NCBI GenBank assembly: GCA_964408735.1
Contig: CAYPAX010000008.1
Location: forward strand, 1-64,000
Source: UBA7887 sp964408735
GTDB taxonomy: Bacteria; Pseudomonadota; Alphaproteobacteria; UBA7887
Direction: 5' to 3'
DNA length: 64,000 nt
Positions within the stretch are counted from its first letter, which is position 1. Each line of letters opens with the position of its first letter. This document shows, one piece after another, positions 11,255 to 20,758 of the stretch. The notes under the pieces were generated by a model, which saw nothing but the letters and a program-made list of their open reading frames with translations, was not told the DNA's origin and did not search any database. Made by a program: the position numbers and the translations under genes.

Positions 11255-12958
11255 ATGCCTGATCCAGCCCAACAGCACGCGGCACCGAAGAGCGATCTGG
11301 AGATCGCCCAGGCCGCATCCCTGAGGCCGATTGCCGAAGTCGCCGCCAACGGCCTCGGCCTGCCGGAGGAGGCGTTGGAGCCCTATGGGCGCAGCAAGGC
11401 GAAGCTGTCGCTGTCGCATATCGAAAGCCTCGCCGACCGTCCCGACGGCAAGCTCATTCTTGTCACCGCGATTACACCGACACCGGCTGGCGAGGGCAAG
11501 ACGACGACCACGGTCGGCCTCGGCGATGCCTTGAACACCATCGGCAAGCGTGCCGTCATGGCGCTGCGCGAGCCGAGCCTCGGGCCGTGTTTCGGCATGA
11601 AGGGCGGCGCCGCGGGCGGCGGCTATGCCCAGGTCGTGCCGATGGAGGATATCAATCTCCATTTCACCGGCGATTTCCACGCCATCGGCGTCGCCAACAA
11701 CTTGCTCGCCGCGATGGTCGACAATCACATCTACTGGGGCAACGAGGAGAAGCTCGACCTGCGCCGCATCACCTGGCGACGTGTGGTCGACATGAACGAT
11801 CGTGCCCTGCGTCAGACGACCTGCTCGCTTGGTGGCGTCGCCAACGGCTTTCCTCGTCAGGACGGTTTCGATATCACCGTCGCCAGCGAGGTCATGGCAA
11901 TCTTCTGTCTGGCAACGGACCTTGAGGATCTGCAGCGCCGCGTCGGCAATATCATCGTCGGCTATCGCCGCGACCGCACACCCGTGCGGGCCTCCAGCCT
12001 GTCAGCGGCGGGACCGATGACGGCGCTGCTCAAGGACGCGCTGGCACCCAATCTGGTGCAGACCCTGGAGGGCAATCCCGCCTTTGTCCATGGCGGGCCC
12101 TTTGCCAATATCGCTCATGGCTGCAACTCGGTGGTCGCCACGCGGGCGGCACTCAAGCTTGCCGACTATGTGGTTACCGAGGCCGGATTCGGCGCCGATC
12201 TCGGGGCGCAGAAGTTCTTCGACATCAAATGCCGCAAGGCCGGCCTGACCCCGGACTGCGTGGTGCTGGTGGCGACCATCCGGGCGCTCAAGATGCATGG
12301 CGGTGTGGCCCGCGAGGACCTGGGCACGGAGAACGTCGCGGCACTTCGGGAGGGCATCAGCAATCTCGCCCGGCATGTGTCCAATCTGCGTGGCTACGGC
12401 ATGCCGCTGGTGGTGGCGATCAACAAGTTCTCCGCCGACAGCGAAGACGAAGTCACGGTGTTGCTCGAGGCTTGCGCCGAGCTCGGTGTGGAGGCCGTGC
12501 TGGCGGACCATTGGGCGGCGGGCGGTGCAGGGGCGACGGATTTGGCTGAGCTCGTGGTACGCACCATCGATCGCGACGACAATGCCTTCCAGCTGCTCTA
12601 TCCCGACGGCCTGTCGCTTTGGGAAAAGACGCGCACCGTGGCGCAGCGCATCTACGGCGCCGACAACATCATTGCGGACAAAGCCATTCGCAACCGCTTC
12701 CGCGAGCTGGAAGCCGCCGGTTTCGGCGATATTCCCGTATGCATCGCCAAGACGCAGTACAGCTTCTCGACAGACCCGGGCCTCAAAGGCGCGCCGAGCG
12801 ACCATGTGGTGCCGGTTCGCGAGTTGCGCCTGGCCGGCGGGGCGGAATTCCTGGTCGTGGTCTGCGGCGATATCATGACCATGCCCGGCCTGCCTCGCCA
12901 CCCCGCGGCGGAGAACATCGGTGTCGATGGCGACGGCCAGGTCGTCGGTTTGTTCTGA
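11255..12958 (+). CDS. fhs: Formate--tetrahydrofolate ligase
   Basis: This enzyme joins formate to tetrahydrofolate using ATP, giving 10-formyl-THF. At 567 residues it is full length. The ATP-binding segment TPTPAGEGKTTTTVGL, the REPSLGPCFGMKGGAAGGGY loop and the C-terminal VCGDIMTMPGLP, which lines the THF site, are all intact. GGGAGAG precedes the ATG. A weak promoter (TTGATT at 11184, TACGAC at 11206, 16-base spacer) lies upstream. I saw no THF-type riboswitch. It is relevant here because the corrinoid methyltransferase cluster at 41-45 kb could feed methyl groups into the same folate C1 pool. Confidence 0.97.
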   Translation: MPDPAQQHAAPKSDLEIAQAASLRPIAEVAANGLGLPEEALEPYGRSKAKLSLSHIESLADRPDGKLILVTAITPTPAGEGKTTTTVGLGDALNTIGKRAVMALREPSLGPCFGMKGGAAGGGYAQVVPMEDINLHFTGDFHAIGVANNLLAAMVDNHIYWGNEEKLDLRRITWRRVVDMNDRALRQTTCSLGGVANGFPRQDGFDITVASEVMAIFCLATDLEDLQRRVGNIIVGYRRDRTPVRASSLSAAGPMTALLKDALAPNLVQTLEGNPAFVHGGPFANIAHGCNSVVATRAALKLADYVVTEAGFGADLGAQKFFDIKCRKAGLTPDCVVLVATIRALKMHGGVAREDLGTENVAALREGISNLARHVSNLRGYGMPLVVAINKFSADSEDEVTVLLEACAELGVEAVLADHWAAGGAGATDLAELVVRTIDRDDNAFQLLYPDGLSLWEKTRTVAQRIYGADNIIADKAIRNRFRELEAAGFGDIPVCIAKTQYSFSTDPGLKGAPSDHVVPVRELRLAGGAEFLVVVCGDIMTMPGLPRHPAAENIGVDGDGQVVGLF

Positions 12959-13001
12959 TGCTGCGCCACGGCGTAGAATGACCGCGGACAGGAGCCAGAG
13001 C

Positions 13002-16000
13002 ATGGATTGCCCGGGATGCGGCGCAGCCAACGTTGCGGAAGCGAGGTTCTGTGCCGAGTGCGGCACGGCGCTGCCCGGCCCCTGCGCCTCTTGCGGCACG
13101 GTCAGCCCTGCCCAGGCAAAGTTCTGCATCGGTTGCGGCGCCGCGCTCGGCGGGGCGAACGAGCCTGCAGTGCCGGCCGAAGCCGAAGCCGGAGACGATA
13201 TCGAGCGCAGGCAGGTCACCATCCTTTTCGTCGACCTTACCGATTACACGCGCCTGACCGGCAGCCTGGGGGCTGAGCGCACCCACGCCCTGGTGCGCCG
13301 TTTCTTCGAGCTCGTCGACGGCTTGGTCAGCGATCACGGCGGTATCGTCGAGCGTCACATCGGCGATGCCATCATGGCCATATACGGCGTGCCTGTCGCC
13401 CACGACAATGACGCCGAGCGTGCGGTACGAACCGCCTTCGCCATTCACAACGCAATGCCGGCCTTGGGCAGCGAATTCGGCCTCTCGCTCAGCGTCCATG
13501 CCGGGGTGGCCAGCGGCTTGATCGTCGCCAGCCGCCCGGACGAAGAGGGCAAGGACTACACCACGGTCGGCAATTCGGTGAACTTGGCGGCGCGTCTGGT
13601 ATCACTTGCCGGTGCCGGCGAGACCGTGATCTCTGATGCGGTCTATCGCTCGGTGATCCGGCATGTCGCGGGCGAGGCGATGGGCGAGGTCAGCGTAAAA
13701 GGCGTCGACCGGCCAGTGCGAGCCTGGCGGGCGCGGAAACTCGACAGTGAGGCAGGTGCCGCTGACCGCCATGGCCTGGTGGGTCGCGAAGCCGAGCTCG
13801 GGCAGTTTCACAGTGCGGCACAATCCTGCTTACAGCGCGGCCGTGGCCAGGTCATGCATTTGCGCGGCGAGGCGGGTATCGGCAAGACGCGCCTGGCGGA
13901 AGAGTTCATGACCATCGCCGGGGCCAGCGGCTTTGCCTGCCACAACGGCTTCGTGCTCGATTTTGGCTTGGGCGGCGGTCAGGATGCCATCGGCCGTATC
14001 GTGCAGACCGTGCTCGGCGCCAACCCGGATGCACCAATTCCGGTGCGGGCCGAAGCGGCGGAACGGGCGGTGCGCGGCGGGCTGGTCGGAAACGACGCGC
14101 TGATGTTCCTTCATGTCCTGCTCGACGTTCCCCTGTCCGACGACGTCCGCCCCACCTATGACGCCATGGACAGCGCCACGCGTGCGGAGGGGCGCCACGC
14201 CTGTCTTGTCACGCTGATGCGAAGGAGCGCCGAGCGCACGCCGATCTGTGCCATCGTCGAGGATGTGCATTGGGCCGACGACGCCCTGCTGCAAGCCCTG
14301 GCGGCGGTGGCCGGTGCCAGCGTCGATGCGCCGCTGCTGCTGTTGCTCACGTCGCGGCCCGAGGGTGACCCGCTCAATCGCCATTGGCGCTCCGCCGCAG
14401 GCTCGGTGGCGCTCAGCACGATCGAGCTGGGGCCGCTGCCAGAGGACGACGCCCTGGCCCTTGCGGCGGGATTTCCGGATCTTAGCGGCGACGCGCTGGC
14501 CGAATGCGTGGCGCGCGCCGAAGGCAATCCGCTCTACCTCGAGCAATTGCTGCACGGGGCCGCCGCCGGCGAGGACGAGGCGGTGCCGGATTCGATCCGC
14601 AGCATTGTCCTGTCACGGCTCGACAAGCTGTCGCCGCCTCTCAAGCGTGCGCTGCAGGCGGCAAGCGTGCTTGGCCAACGGGTTTCGCCGAAGATCGTTG
14701 CAGAGCTTACCGAGGTTGGCGAAGGGTATTTCGAAGAGCTGGTAACCCTGTCATTGCTGCGCCCGGAAGGCTCTGAATATCGCTTTGCCCATGCCTTGAT
14801 CCGCGACAGCATTTACGGTGCCTTGCTCGACGACCAGCGCCACGATTGGCATCGCCGGGCGGCCATAAGTTTTGGCGCACGCGACGAGGTGCTGGAAGCG
14901 GAGCATCTGGAGCGGGCGGAGGATCCTGGCGCTGCCCGGGCGTACCTGGCTGCCGGCGAGAGTATGCGCGACAAGGCCGATTTTCCGCGCGCCATCGACC
15001 TGCTCGGGCGCGGTTTGGCGATTGTGACGGAATCGTCCGACGAGATCGCCTTGCTGGAAGTCCGTTGCGAGCTTATGCGCGAGGTCGGCATGGTGGCCGA
15101 ATCCGTATCGGGCTATCGGCGTATCCTGGAAATTACCGGCGATGATGCCACGCGCTGCCGTGCCTGGATCGGCATTGCAGCAGGCATGCGTGTCTCGGAC
15201 AGCTATGAAGAGGCCATTGATGCCCTGGCTCAGGCCCAGCAGATCGCCGAGAAGCTGGTGCTGACCTTCGAGCTGTCGCAGATTCACTATTATCGCGGCA
15301 ATATTTATTTCCCTATGGGAAATATCGAAGGCTGCCTGAGCGAGCAGCAGCTGGCTTTGGAGCATGCCCGCCGGGCCGGTTCGGTCGAGAACGAGGCGCG
15401 TGCCTTGAGCGGGCTGGGCGATGCCTATTATTCGCGCGGGCGCATGGCCACGGCGCTCGACTATTTCGAGCGCTGCGTCGCCCTCTGCCAGGCCAACGGC
15501 ATACGCCGTATCGAGGCGGGCAACCGTTACATGATCGCCTGGTGCCGGCTTTACCGGAATGAGGTCGAAGGGGCGCTGGAGGAGGCGCAGCGCGCCGTCA
15601 GCGTCGCCGTCGAGATCGGTCATCGCCGGGCGGAAGTGGTGGCACGACTGACCCTTGGGCGAACATTGCTCGCGGCGGGCCAGGATGCGGACGCGGCTGC
15701 CATGCTGAAAGAGGGTCGCGCCCTGGTGCGTGGCATCGGTGCCAACCGCTTCCTGCCCTTCTACGCCATATTCGAAGCGCGCATTGGATTTGCGGCAGGC
15801 GACGCGGAGGCTGCGCTTCTGGAGGGCCTGGAGTCGGACCTGGCTATCTCCCGCGAGACCGGCTTGGGATTTCTCGGACCGTGGATGCTCGGCACTATGG
15901 CGCTGGTCGGCGGTAGCGGGTCGGCTCGGCAGGCCGCTTTAGCCGAAGGCGAAGAGCTACTGAGCGGATCCTGCGTCGGGCACAATTATTATGGCTTCTA

Positions 16001-16301
16001 CATTGATGCGATGGAGATCGCGCTTGGCGAGGGCGAGTGGGACGCGTGCGAACGCTATGGCGACGCGCTCGCCGCGTTCATGGCGGAGGAGCCCTTGGCC
16101 GGCCCATCGTTCTGGATCGAGCGGGCGCGGGCGCTGGCTGCGATCGGGCGGGCAGGGGCAGCTGATGACAACCTGAAGGCCGAGGTGGAAAGACTGCTGG
16201 AAATCGCCGTTGCAGCTAGTCTCACACCGGCGCAGCCGGCCTTGAAAGCAGCGCTTTCCGGCGCGACGAGGCGCCCGGAAAGGTCGATCACCGTCAGCTG
16301 A
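13002..16301 (+). CDS. Zinc-ribbon / class III cyclase / AAA ATPase / TPR protein
   Basis: A 1099-residue soluble signalling protein, built like soluble-adenylyl-cyclase relatives. The N-terminal double zinc ribbon (about 1-50) has CPGCGA, FCAECG, CASCG and FCIGCG. A class III nucleotide cyclase domain (about 65-230) keeps both metal aspartates, in FVDLTDYT and HIGDAIMAIYG. An AAA_16-type NTPase follows, with Walker A GEAGIGKT near residue 290 and IVEDVHWADD. The C-terminal half is helical TPR-like repeats ending near 1000. The start at 13002 is preferred over upstream in-frame codons because GGAG lies seven bases before it and the zinc ribbon starts at once. Probably makes cAMP. It follows fhs by 43 bases. 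Confidence 0.9.
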   Translation: MDCPGCGAANVAEARFCAECGTALPGPCASCGTVSPAQAKFCIGCGAALGGANEPAVPAEAEAGDDIERRQVTILFVDLTDYTRLTGSLGAERTHALVRRFFELVDGLVSDHGGIVERHIGDAIMAIYGVPVAHDNDAERAVRTAFAIHNAMPALGSEFGLSLSVHAGVASGLIVASRPDEEGKDYTTVGNSVNLAARLVSLAGAGETVISDAVYRSVIRHVAGEAMGEVSVKGVDRPVRAWRARKLDSEAGAADRHGLVGREAELGQFHSAAQSCLQRGRGQVMHLRGEAGIGKTRLAEEFMTIAGASGFACHNGFVLDFGLGGGQDAIGRIVQTVLGANPDAPIPVRAEAAERAVRGGLVGNDALMFLHVLLDVPLSDDVRPTYDAMDSATRAEGRHACLVTLMRRSAERTPICAIVEDVHWADDALLQALAAVAGASVDAPLLLLLTSRPEGDPLNRHWRSAAGSVALSTIELGPLPEDDALALAAGFPDLSGDALAECVARAEGNPLYLEQLLHGAAAGEDEAVPDSIRSIVLSRLDKLSPPLKRALQAASVLGQRVSPKIVAELTEVGEGYFEELVTLSLLRPEGSEYRFAHALIRDSIYGALLDDQRHDWHRRAAISFGARDEVLEAEHLERAEDPGAARAYLAAGESMRDKADFPRAIDLLGRGLAIVTESSDEIALLEVRCELMREVGMVAESVSGYRRILEITGDDATRCRAWIGIAAGMRVSDSYEEAIDALAQAQQIAEKLVLTFELSQIHYYRGNIYFPMGNIEGCLSEQQLALEHARRAGSVENEARALSGLGDAYYSRGRMATALDYFERCVALCQANGIRRIEAGNRYMIAWCRLYRNEVEGALEEAQRAVSVAVEIGHRRAEVVARLTLGRTLLAAGQDADAAAMLKEGRALVRGIGANRFLPFYAIFEARIGFAAGDAEAALLEGLESDLAISRETGLGFLGPWMLGTMALVGGSGSARQAALAEGEELLSGSCVGHNYYGFYIDAMEIALGEGEWDACERYGDALAAFMAEEPLAGPSFWIERARALAAIGRAGAADDNLKAEVERLLEIAVAASLTPAQPALKAALSGATRRPERSITVS

Positions 16302-16370
16302 ATCGGCACTTTCGGCCATGCACTGCGCGCATGGCATATCTGCCTTGCATAGTGCGCCGCATGATAGATA

Positions 16371-16399
16371 TTGCAATGCAGCATCAGCGCTCCTATATC
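16371..16399 (+). promoter_or_regulatory. Sigma-70-type promoter of a small RNA gene
   Basis: TTGCAA at 16371-16376 and TATATC at 16394-16399 are separated by exactly 17 bases. Transcription would start near 16406, at the first base of a paired stem. No coding frame follows, only a series of hairpins ending in a terminator. Confidence 0.6.
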
Positions 16400-16405
16400 A
16401 CATTT

Positions 16406-16495
16406 GGCTGGCGACCCCCCTCGCCGGCCCCCGCACGAATTTGCGGGTGATTCCTCCCTGAACTTGGGCCGTGGCACTCTGCCACGGCCTTTTTT
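16406..16495 (+). ncRNA. Predicted trans-acting small RNA, about 90 nt
   Basis: A compact transcription unit with its own promoter and terminator and no protein frame. The predicted RNA has three stems. Stem 1 (16406-16429) is nine pairs with one U-G pair, and its loop is six cytosines. Stem 2 (16430-16447) is CCCGCA pairing with TGCGGG. Stem 3 (16467-16489) is the terminator. Between stems 2 and 3 is an unpaired linker containing UUCCUCCCU, complementary to a Shine-Dalgarno sequence. A C-rich loop plus an anti-SD linker is typical of alphaproteobacterial sRNAs that block translation starts. I cannot assign it to a named family. It could instead be the 3' end of the upstream cyclase mRNA. Confidence 0.55.
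16467..16495 (+). terminator. Rho-independent terminator
   Basis: A nine-pair perfect stem, GGCCGTGGC with GCCACGGCC, closes a five-base loop (ACTCT) and runs straight into six T residues. It ends the small RNA and any readthrough from the cyclase gene. It sits just before the stop codon of the convergent N-formylglutamate amidohydrolase gene. Confidence 0.88.
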
Positions 16496-16497
16496 AC

Positions 16498-17361
16498 TTA
16501 CTCGGCCGCGCGGGCGTAGGGAGAGACGTCGGCCAGGGCATCGACGAGCAGCGCCAGGACGCCGGCCAAACGCCGCAGGCCGTCATGGGGGCGCAATGCG
16601 GCTTCATCCAGGTACAGAGCCCGGTTGACTTCGATTTGCAGCGCATGCAGGCCATCGTGCGGGCGGCCGTGGCGAACCGTCGTGAAGCCGCCGGCATAGG
16701 GGCGGTTGCGCACGACGGCATATCCCAATCCGCTGAGCACGGAGTCCGCCTGCGCCGTAAGCTCGGGCATGCAGGCGCCGCCATGGCGGTCGCCGAGCAC
16801 GAAATCCGGGCCGGGTCCGCCGTGGTGCACCACCGCTTGCGACGGCATGGAGTGGCAGTCGACAAGAATGGCAAAGCCGAAGCGCGCCGTGGTCTCCTTG
16901 AGCAGGGCCGTAAGCGCCTTGTGGTAAGGGAAGTAGCAACGGTGCAATCGCCGGCGCGCTTCGCTGACGGGCATCTTGCCGCCGTAGATGGCGACGCCGT
17001 TGGCCGCGGCGCGCGGCACCACGCCGAGCCCGGCGCGCACGCGCGGCGAATCCGCATTGGCAAAAGCTGGCAGCGGGCCGTCGAACATGTTTGCGTCAAG
17101 CTCGAGCGGCTCGCGGTTGGCATCCACATAGGTGCGCGGAAACAGAGCCTGGATGACCGGAACGCCAAGCTCCGGCAGCCCGGCCACCAGCGCATCCACA
17201 TGCGCATCCTCCGAGCGCCGCAGCTCGGCAAGCCCGAGGCGGCAGCTGGCGAGGAATGCGCTGTCGTAGCGGCGCCCGCTATGAGGCGAGGCGACGACCA
17301 GCGGCCGCGTTTGCCGCGGCGGCCGCAAGATCTCAAAGGGAGGCGCTGTCTCCATCGCCAA
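16498..17361 (-). CDS. N-formylglutamate amidohydrolase family protein
   Basis: A 287-residue zinc hydrolase of the HutG-like family. It splits N-formylglutamate into formate and glutamate, the last step of one histidine degradation route. Family segments are visible: VVASPHSGRRYD near the start, DANREPLELDANMF, ILVDCHSMPS and IEVNRALYLDE. The metal-binding H and D of SPHSG and DCHSM are intact. No other hut genes are in the window, and many alphaproteobacteria carry such stand-alone copies whose true substrate may differ. The formate released could be used by Fhs nearby, which is only an inference from proximity. Confidence 0.85.
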   Translation of the reverse strand: MAMETAPPFEILRPPRQTRPLVVASPHSGRRYDSAFLASCRLGLAELRRSEDAHVDALVAGLPELGVPVIQALFPRTYVDANREPLELDANMFDGPLPAFANADSPRVRAGLGVVPRAAANGVAIYGGKMPVSEARRRLHRCYFPYHKALTALLKETTARFGFAILVDCHSMPSQAVVHHGGPGPDFVLGDRHGGACMPELTAQADSVLSGLGYAVVRNRPYAGGFTTVRHGRPHDGLHALQIEVNRALYLDEAALRPHDGLRRLAGVLALLVDALADVSPYARAAE

Positions 17362-17415
17362 GCAGTATCACCGAAATGCGCTCTATGTCATCATGCTGCG
17401 CGAGGAGGGCCGGTC

Positions 17416-17700
17416 ATGGATCTGAGTCAATTCGAGACATCACTTGACGAGGCGGCTCCACCGGCCGGGATTTCGGCTGCGGTGGCGGCGCTGTGGCAGG
17501 CGGCGAAGGGCGATTGGCATGCCGCCCATGGCCTGGCACAAAGCCAGGACGACAGCGACGGTGCCTGGGTGCATGCCTATCTGCACCGGGTCGAAGGCGA
17601 TGAGGGCAATGCCGGCTATTGGTACCGCCGCGCCGGGCGACCGCACTGTGCGGCGCCGCTGCCCGAGGAATGGCGAGAGATCGCGACCGCGCTTCTCTAG
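17416..17700 (+). CDS. Conserved hypothetical protein (WHAAHGLAQ-type)
   Basis: A 94-residue soluble protein of a small conserved family of unknown function. Its central block GDWHAAHGLAQSQDD, then GAWVHAYLHRVEGDEGNAGY and WYRRAG, is the part I recall from uncharacterised proteins of many bacteria. It is rich in His, Trp and Tyr, has no signal peptide, and probably forms short helical hairpins. GGAGGG precedes the ATG. It diverges from the amidohydrolase gene and is convergent with the M48 lipoprotein gene, whose stop overlaps it by four bases. Confidence 0.75.
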   Translation: MDLSQFETSLDEAAPPAGISAAVAALWQAAKGDWHAAHGLAQSQDDSDGAWVHAYLHRVEGDEGNAGYWYRRAGRPHCAAPLPEEWREIATALL

Positions 17701-18632
17701 GTGCTGGAGGCGCCATGGCGGCGGAAATAGCGCCGCGTCGGGAAGGTCGCCTTGATCTCCGCATAGCCACGGCTGGCGGCCGGCAATTGCACCGGCGCCC
17801 GGCCCGCCGCCGCCAGCTCCAGCGCCGCAACCCTCTCGACGGTTCCGGGATGTGTCGAGAACAACGAAGTGGTGCCTTTCGTATCAGCGGGGTAGAGCTG
17901 GAGCAGGGTGCGGAAGAAGCCGGGCGCAGCAACGGCATCGTAGCCGGCAATGTCGAACACACTGAGTATGTGCTGATCGGCCTCGAGCTCGGCATTCTGG
18001 GAATAGCCGGCGGTGACGATGCCTCGCAAGGCGGGCGCCATCTCGTCGATCGCGATGTCGGTGAGCGTGGCGACGGTCGAATCGGTGATCTGGCTTTGCA
18101 GCAGGGTGCGACCGCTATCGGTCAGCGCCTTGGTAAAGCGCTCGGTACGCATCTCGCCAACGGCGTGGCGCAGCTCGATATGGCCGATCTCGTGAGAAAG
18201 CACGGCCGCCAACTCGGCGTCGCTGGAGACATATCGCAGCAATCCCTTGTTGATTCCAAGCTTGCCGCCGGGCAGGGCCCAGGCATTGACCGTGTCGTCA
18301 TCCAGCACCGTGATCTCCCAGGGCAGGTTTTGCCGCTTGCTGCTGGCTATCAATGGCTCGGCAAAGCTTTGCATCGCCGATTGGATCTTGCGGTTGCGGT
18401 AGGCCCCGCCATAGATGTCGACCATCCGCCCGTAAAGCTGATTGCCGATATTGATCTCGTCCTGCTCGGTGATGTTCAGGTCCTGGGCCAGCGTCGTCGC
18501 CAGTGAGAGCCCCGTCTGCGCCAGCAGCTCGGGTGTCACCCCCGGCGCACCTTCGCAGCCGGCCAGGGCCAACAGGCTGGCGCCGCCCGCGAGCATTTGG
18601 CGGCGGCTGATGGAGGATGCGGCGTTTGTCAT
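17697..18632 (-). CDS. M48 family metalloprotease, Tat-type lipoprotein
   Basis: A 311-residue envelope zinc protease of the Oma1/BepA-like M48 group. The N-terminus has SRRQML, then a hydrophobic stretch and the lipobox LAGC, suggesting Tat export followed by lipidation. The catalytic helix is LSHEIGHIELRHAVG, carrying HExxH, with a downstream ELEADQHILSVFDIAG segment giving the third zinc ligand. It starts at 18632, where GAGG lies seven bases upstream. An alternative ATG at 18644 would overlap the cyclase stop as ATGA, so the two genes are tightly coupled either way. Probably degrades or assembles outer-membrane proteins. Confidence 0.88.
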   Translation of the reverse strand: MTNAASSISRRQMLAGGASLLALAGCEGAPGVTPELLAQTGLSLATTLAQDLNITEQDEINIGNQLYGRMVDIYGGAYRNRKIQSAMQSFAEPLIASSKRQNLPWEITVLDDDTVNAWALPGGKLGINKGLLRYVSSDAELAAVLSHEIGHIELRHAVGEMRTERFTKALTDSGRTLLQSQITDSTVATLTDIAIDEMAPALRGIVTAGYSQNAELEADQHILSVFDIAGYDAVAAPGFFRTLLQLYPADTKGTTSLFSTHPGTVERVAALELAAAGRAPVQLPAASRGYAEIKATFPTRRYFRRHGASST

Positions 18633-18640
18633 GATCGGCC

Positions 18641-20758
18641 TCATTTGGTCTTCATTTCGAAGGCGCGATTCCACGGGCGTGCCGGCGGGTTGTCGTGATA
18701 GTGCCGGCAGCGCTCAACATAGAGTATAGCCGCGGAATCGCTTTCCGCCAAAGCTTCGAACGCCTCGGCCGCCTCGGCGAAGCGGCCGCGGTAGTACAGC
18801 GCCAGGGCTTCGTGGAAGGCCGCGACCTGTTCGTGGTGTGCCGCCCCGGCATTTTCGTGGCGGCATAACACCTCGTAGACGCGCACAGGCTGGGTCTTGC
18901 CCTTGACCACGAGCCGGTCGAGGCGGCGCAGCAGGAAGGTGTCGCGCACCGCGCGCGCGGTGTTTTCGCCGATCATGAGCCTCGTGCCGAATTGCTTGTT
19001 GGCGCCTTCGAGACGCGCGGCGAGGTTCACCGAATCGCCGGTCAGGGTGTAGTTGAGGCGACGCTCGGAGCCCATATTGCCGACCACTGCGATACCGGTG
19101 TTGATGCCGATCCGCGTGTTGATGCCCTGCAGGCCGTAGGTCCGCTCCAGGACTTCTTCATTGAAGCGCGTCAGCGCCTGCTGGCAGTCGAGCGCCGCGT
19201 GGATGGCATTGTGGCTCATTTGCTCGTCGCCGAGCGGCGCCCCCCAGACGGCCATCACCGCATCACCGATATATTTGTCGACATAGCCGCCATTGGCCTC
19301 GACGGCGTCGGTCATCAGGGTGAGATAGGCGTTGAGGATGTCGACCAGCTTTTCCGGATCGTCCTTGAGCGCTTCCGAGAGCGTGGTGAAGCCTTCGATA
19401 TCGGAGAAGAAGATGGCGACGGTGCGCGCCTCGCCGCCGAGCCTGAGCGCCTCCGGGTCACTGGTCAGGCGCTCGACCATCTCGGGCGCCAGGAAATGCT
19501 GAAAGGCGTGCTTGACCCAGCGCCGCGCCCTGTCCTCGACGACGAAGCGATAGGCATAGGCGGCGGCATAGGCGATGGCGGCGGCGGCCATCAGCGCTAG
19601 CAGCGGCGCGATGCTGAGATGGTGCAGGGCGAGCACGGAAAGCAGATCGCTGCCGGCGATGAAAGCTGACAACACACCGAAGCCGGCAAGCGGCGAGAGC
19701 GCCGTGAAGGCAAGGAACAGCAGCGCCGTGGCAAGCCCGACCAGCGCGAAGACGCCGCCGCGCGGCAGCATGGCCGGGGCATTGCCGGCGATCAGCGTGT
19801 TGATGGCCGCGGCATGGACATAGATGCCGGGAATGGTGCGGCGATCGACAATGGCGCCGAAGCGCTCGGGATCCGCTTCCAGGGCGCAGCGCGGCTGCTG
19901 CCAGGTGTTGTGCTCGGCGGTGGCGAAGCGCTTGGCGGTCAGCGAGCGGTCTTCCAGGTCCAAGGCGAGGCCAATCAACACGATCTTGCCGGCAAAGGCT
20001 GAGCGGAAATAGTCGGCATCGCGCGCCTGGGCGCAGGCCCAGAGGTCGGCGAAGCTGTAGGCCGGGATGTCGCCCGGCCCGGTGTCGTAGTTGATGAGAA
20101 TATTCTCGTCCGGCACGTCGCTGCCGGCACGTCGCGCCAGCTCGACGGCAAAGCTGGAGACGCGGCTGCCGTCCTCCGCCTCCCAGCCGCCGGGATAGCG
20201 GCGGATGACGTTGTCGCTGTCGACCAGCAAGTTGAGCAGGCGAACATTGTCCCAGCCACCGACTGCCTGCACCAACCCGGCATAGGGGCTGATGGTCTCG
20301 CCCGACAGGCGCACCTGACCCATCACCAGATTGCCCTTTTCGCCGACCCGGCGCAGGGCCTTGCGATAGGGCTTGTCGTAGTCGGCCAGCAGGTCGGGCC
20401 GGTCGAGGCTGGTGGGATGGATGATGTCGAGCCCGATGGCGCTGGCGCCGACGCCATCGACCAAAGAAAGAATTCCCGCGAGATACGGGGTCCAGGCAAC
20501 CCGCGGGGTGTCCCGGAATGGCTCCGTCCGATAACTCTGTTCGTCGATGACCACGGCAACCACGGGCGAGTCTTGCGGTGCGCGTAGCGGCCCGTACAGC
20601 GCGTCCCGCTGCGGCAACAGCAGGTCGATACCGAGGCGCCCCGCATAATCGGCCAGCGGCGAGGCGGCGATGCCGCCGAGCACCGCGCCGAGGCCCAGCC
20701 CCAGTGCCAGTCGCCGGCGCCAGATGTCGCGTTGGCTATGGACGGATGGCGACGACAC
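18641..20758 (-). CDS. CHASE2-domain adenylate/guanylate cyclase
   Basis: A 705-residue membrane receptor cyclase. One N-terminal membrane helix (about 15-35) is followed by an extracytoplasmic CHASE2 sensor domain (to about 330), which contains VVAVVIDEQSYR and PGIYVHAAAINTLI. Three membrane helices follow (about 335-405), then a cytoplasmic class III cyclase domain (about 435-640). Both metal aspartates are present, in FFSDIEGFTTLSEAL and YIGDAVMAVWGAP. A short TPR-like tail ends the protein. It overlaps the upstream secreted-protein gene by 23 bases and the downstream M48 gene by a few, so the three form one operon. The ligand is unknown. Confidence 0.93.
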   Translation of the reverse strand: MSSPSVHSQRDIWRRRLALGLGLGAVLGGIAASPLADYAGRLGIDLLLPQRDALYGPLRAPQDSPVVAVVIDEQSYRTEPFRDTPRVAWTPYLAGILSLVDGVGASAIGLDIIHPTSLDRPDLLADYDKPYRKALRRVGEKGNLVMGQVRLSGETISPYAGLVQAVGGWDNVRLLNLLVDSDNVIRRYPGGWEAEDGSRVSSFAVELARRAGSDVPDENILINYDTGPGDIPAYSFADLWACAQARDADYFRSAFAGKIVLIGLALDLEDRSLTAKRFATAEHNTWQQPRCALEADPERFGAIVDRRTIPGIYVHAAAINTLIAGNAPAMLPRGGVFALVGLATALLFLAFTALSPLAGFGVLSAFIAGSDLLSVLALHHLSIAPLLALMAAAAIAYAAAYAYRFVVEDRARRWVKHAFQHFLAPEMVERLTSDPEALRLGGEARTVAIFFSDIEGFTTLSEALKDDPEKLVDILNAYLTLMTDAVEANGGYVDKYIGDAVMAVWGAPLGDEQMSHNAIHAALDCQQALTRFNEEVLERTYGLQGINTRIGINTGIAVVGNMGSERRLNYTLTGDSVNLAARLEGANKQFGTRLMIGENTARAVRDTFLLRRLDRLVVKGKTQPVRVYEVLCRHENAGAAHHEQVAAFHEALALYYRGRFAEAAEAFEALAESDSAAILYVERCRHYHDNPPARPWNRAFEMKTK

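Noticed and set aside
12002..13222. Minus-strand frame of about 400 codons across the fhs/cyclase junction
   Set aside because: It covers two confident plus-strand genes and shows no motif or start signal.
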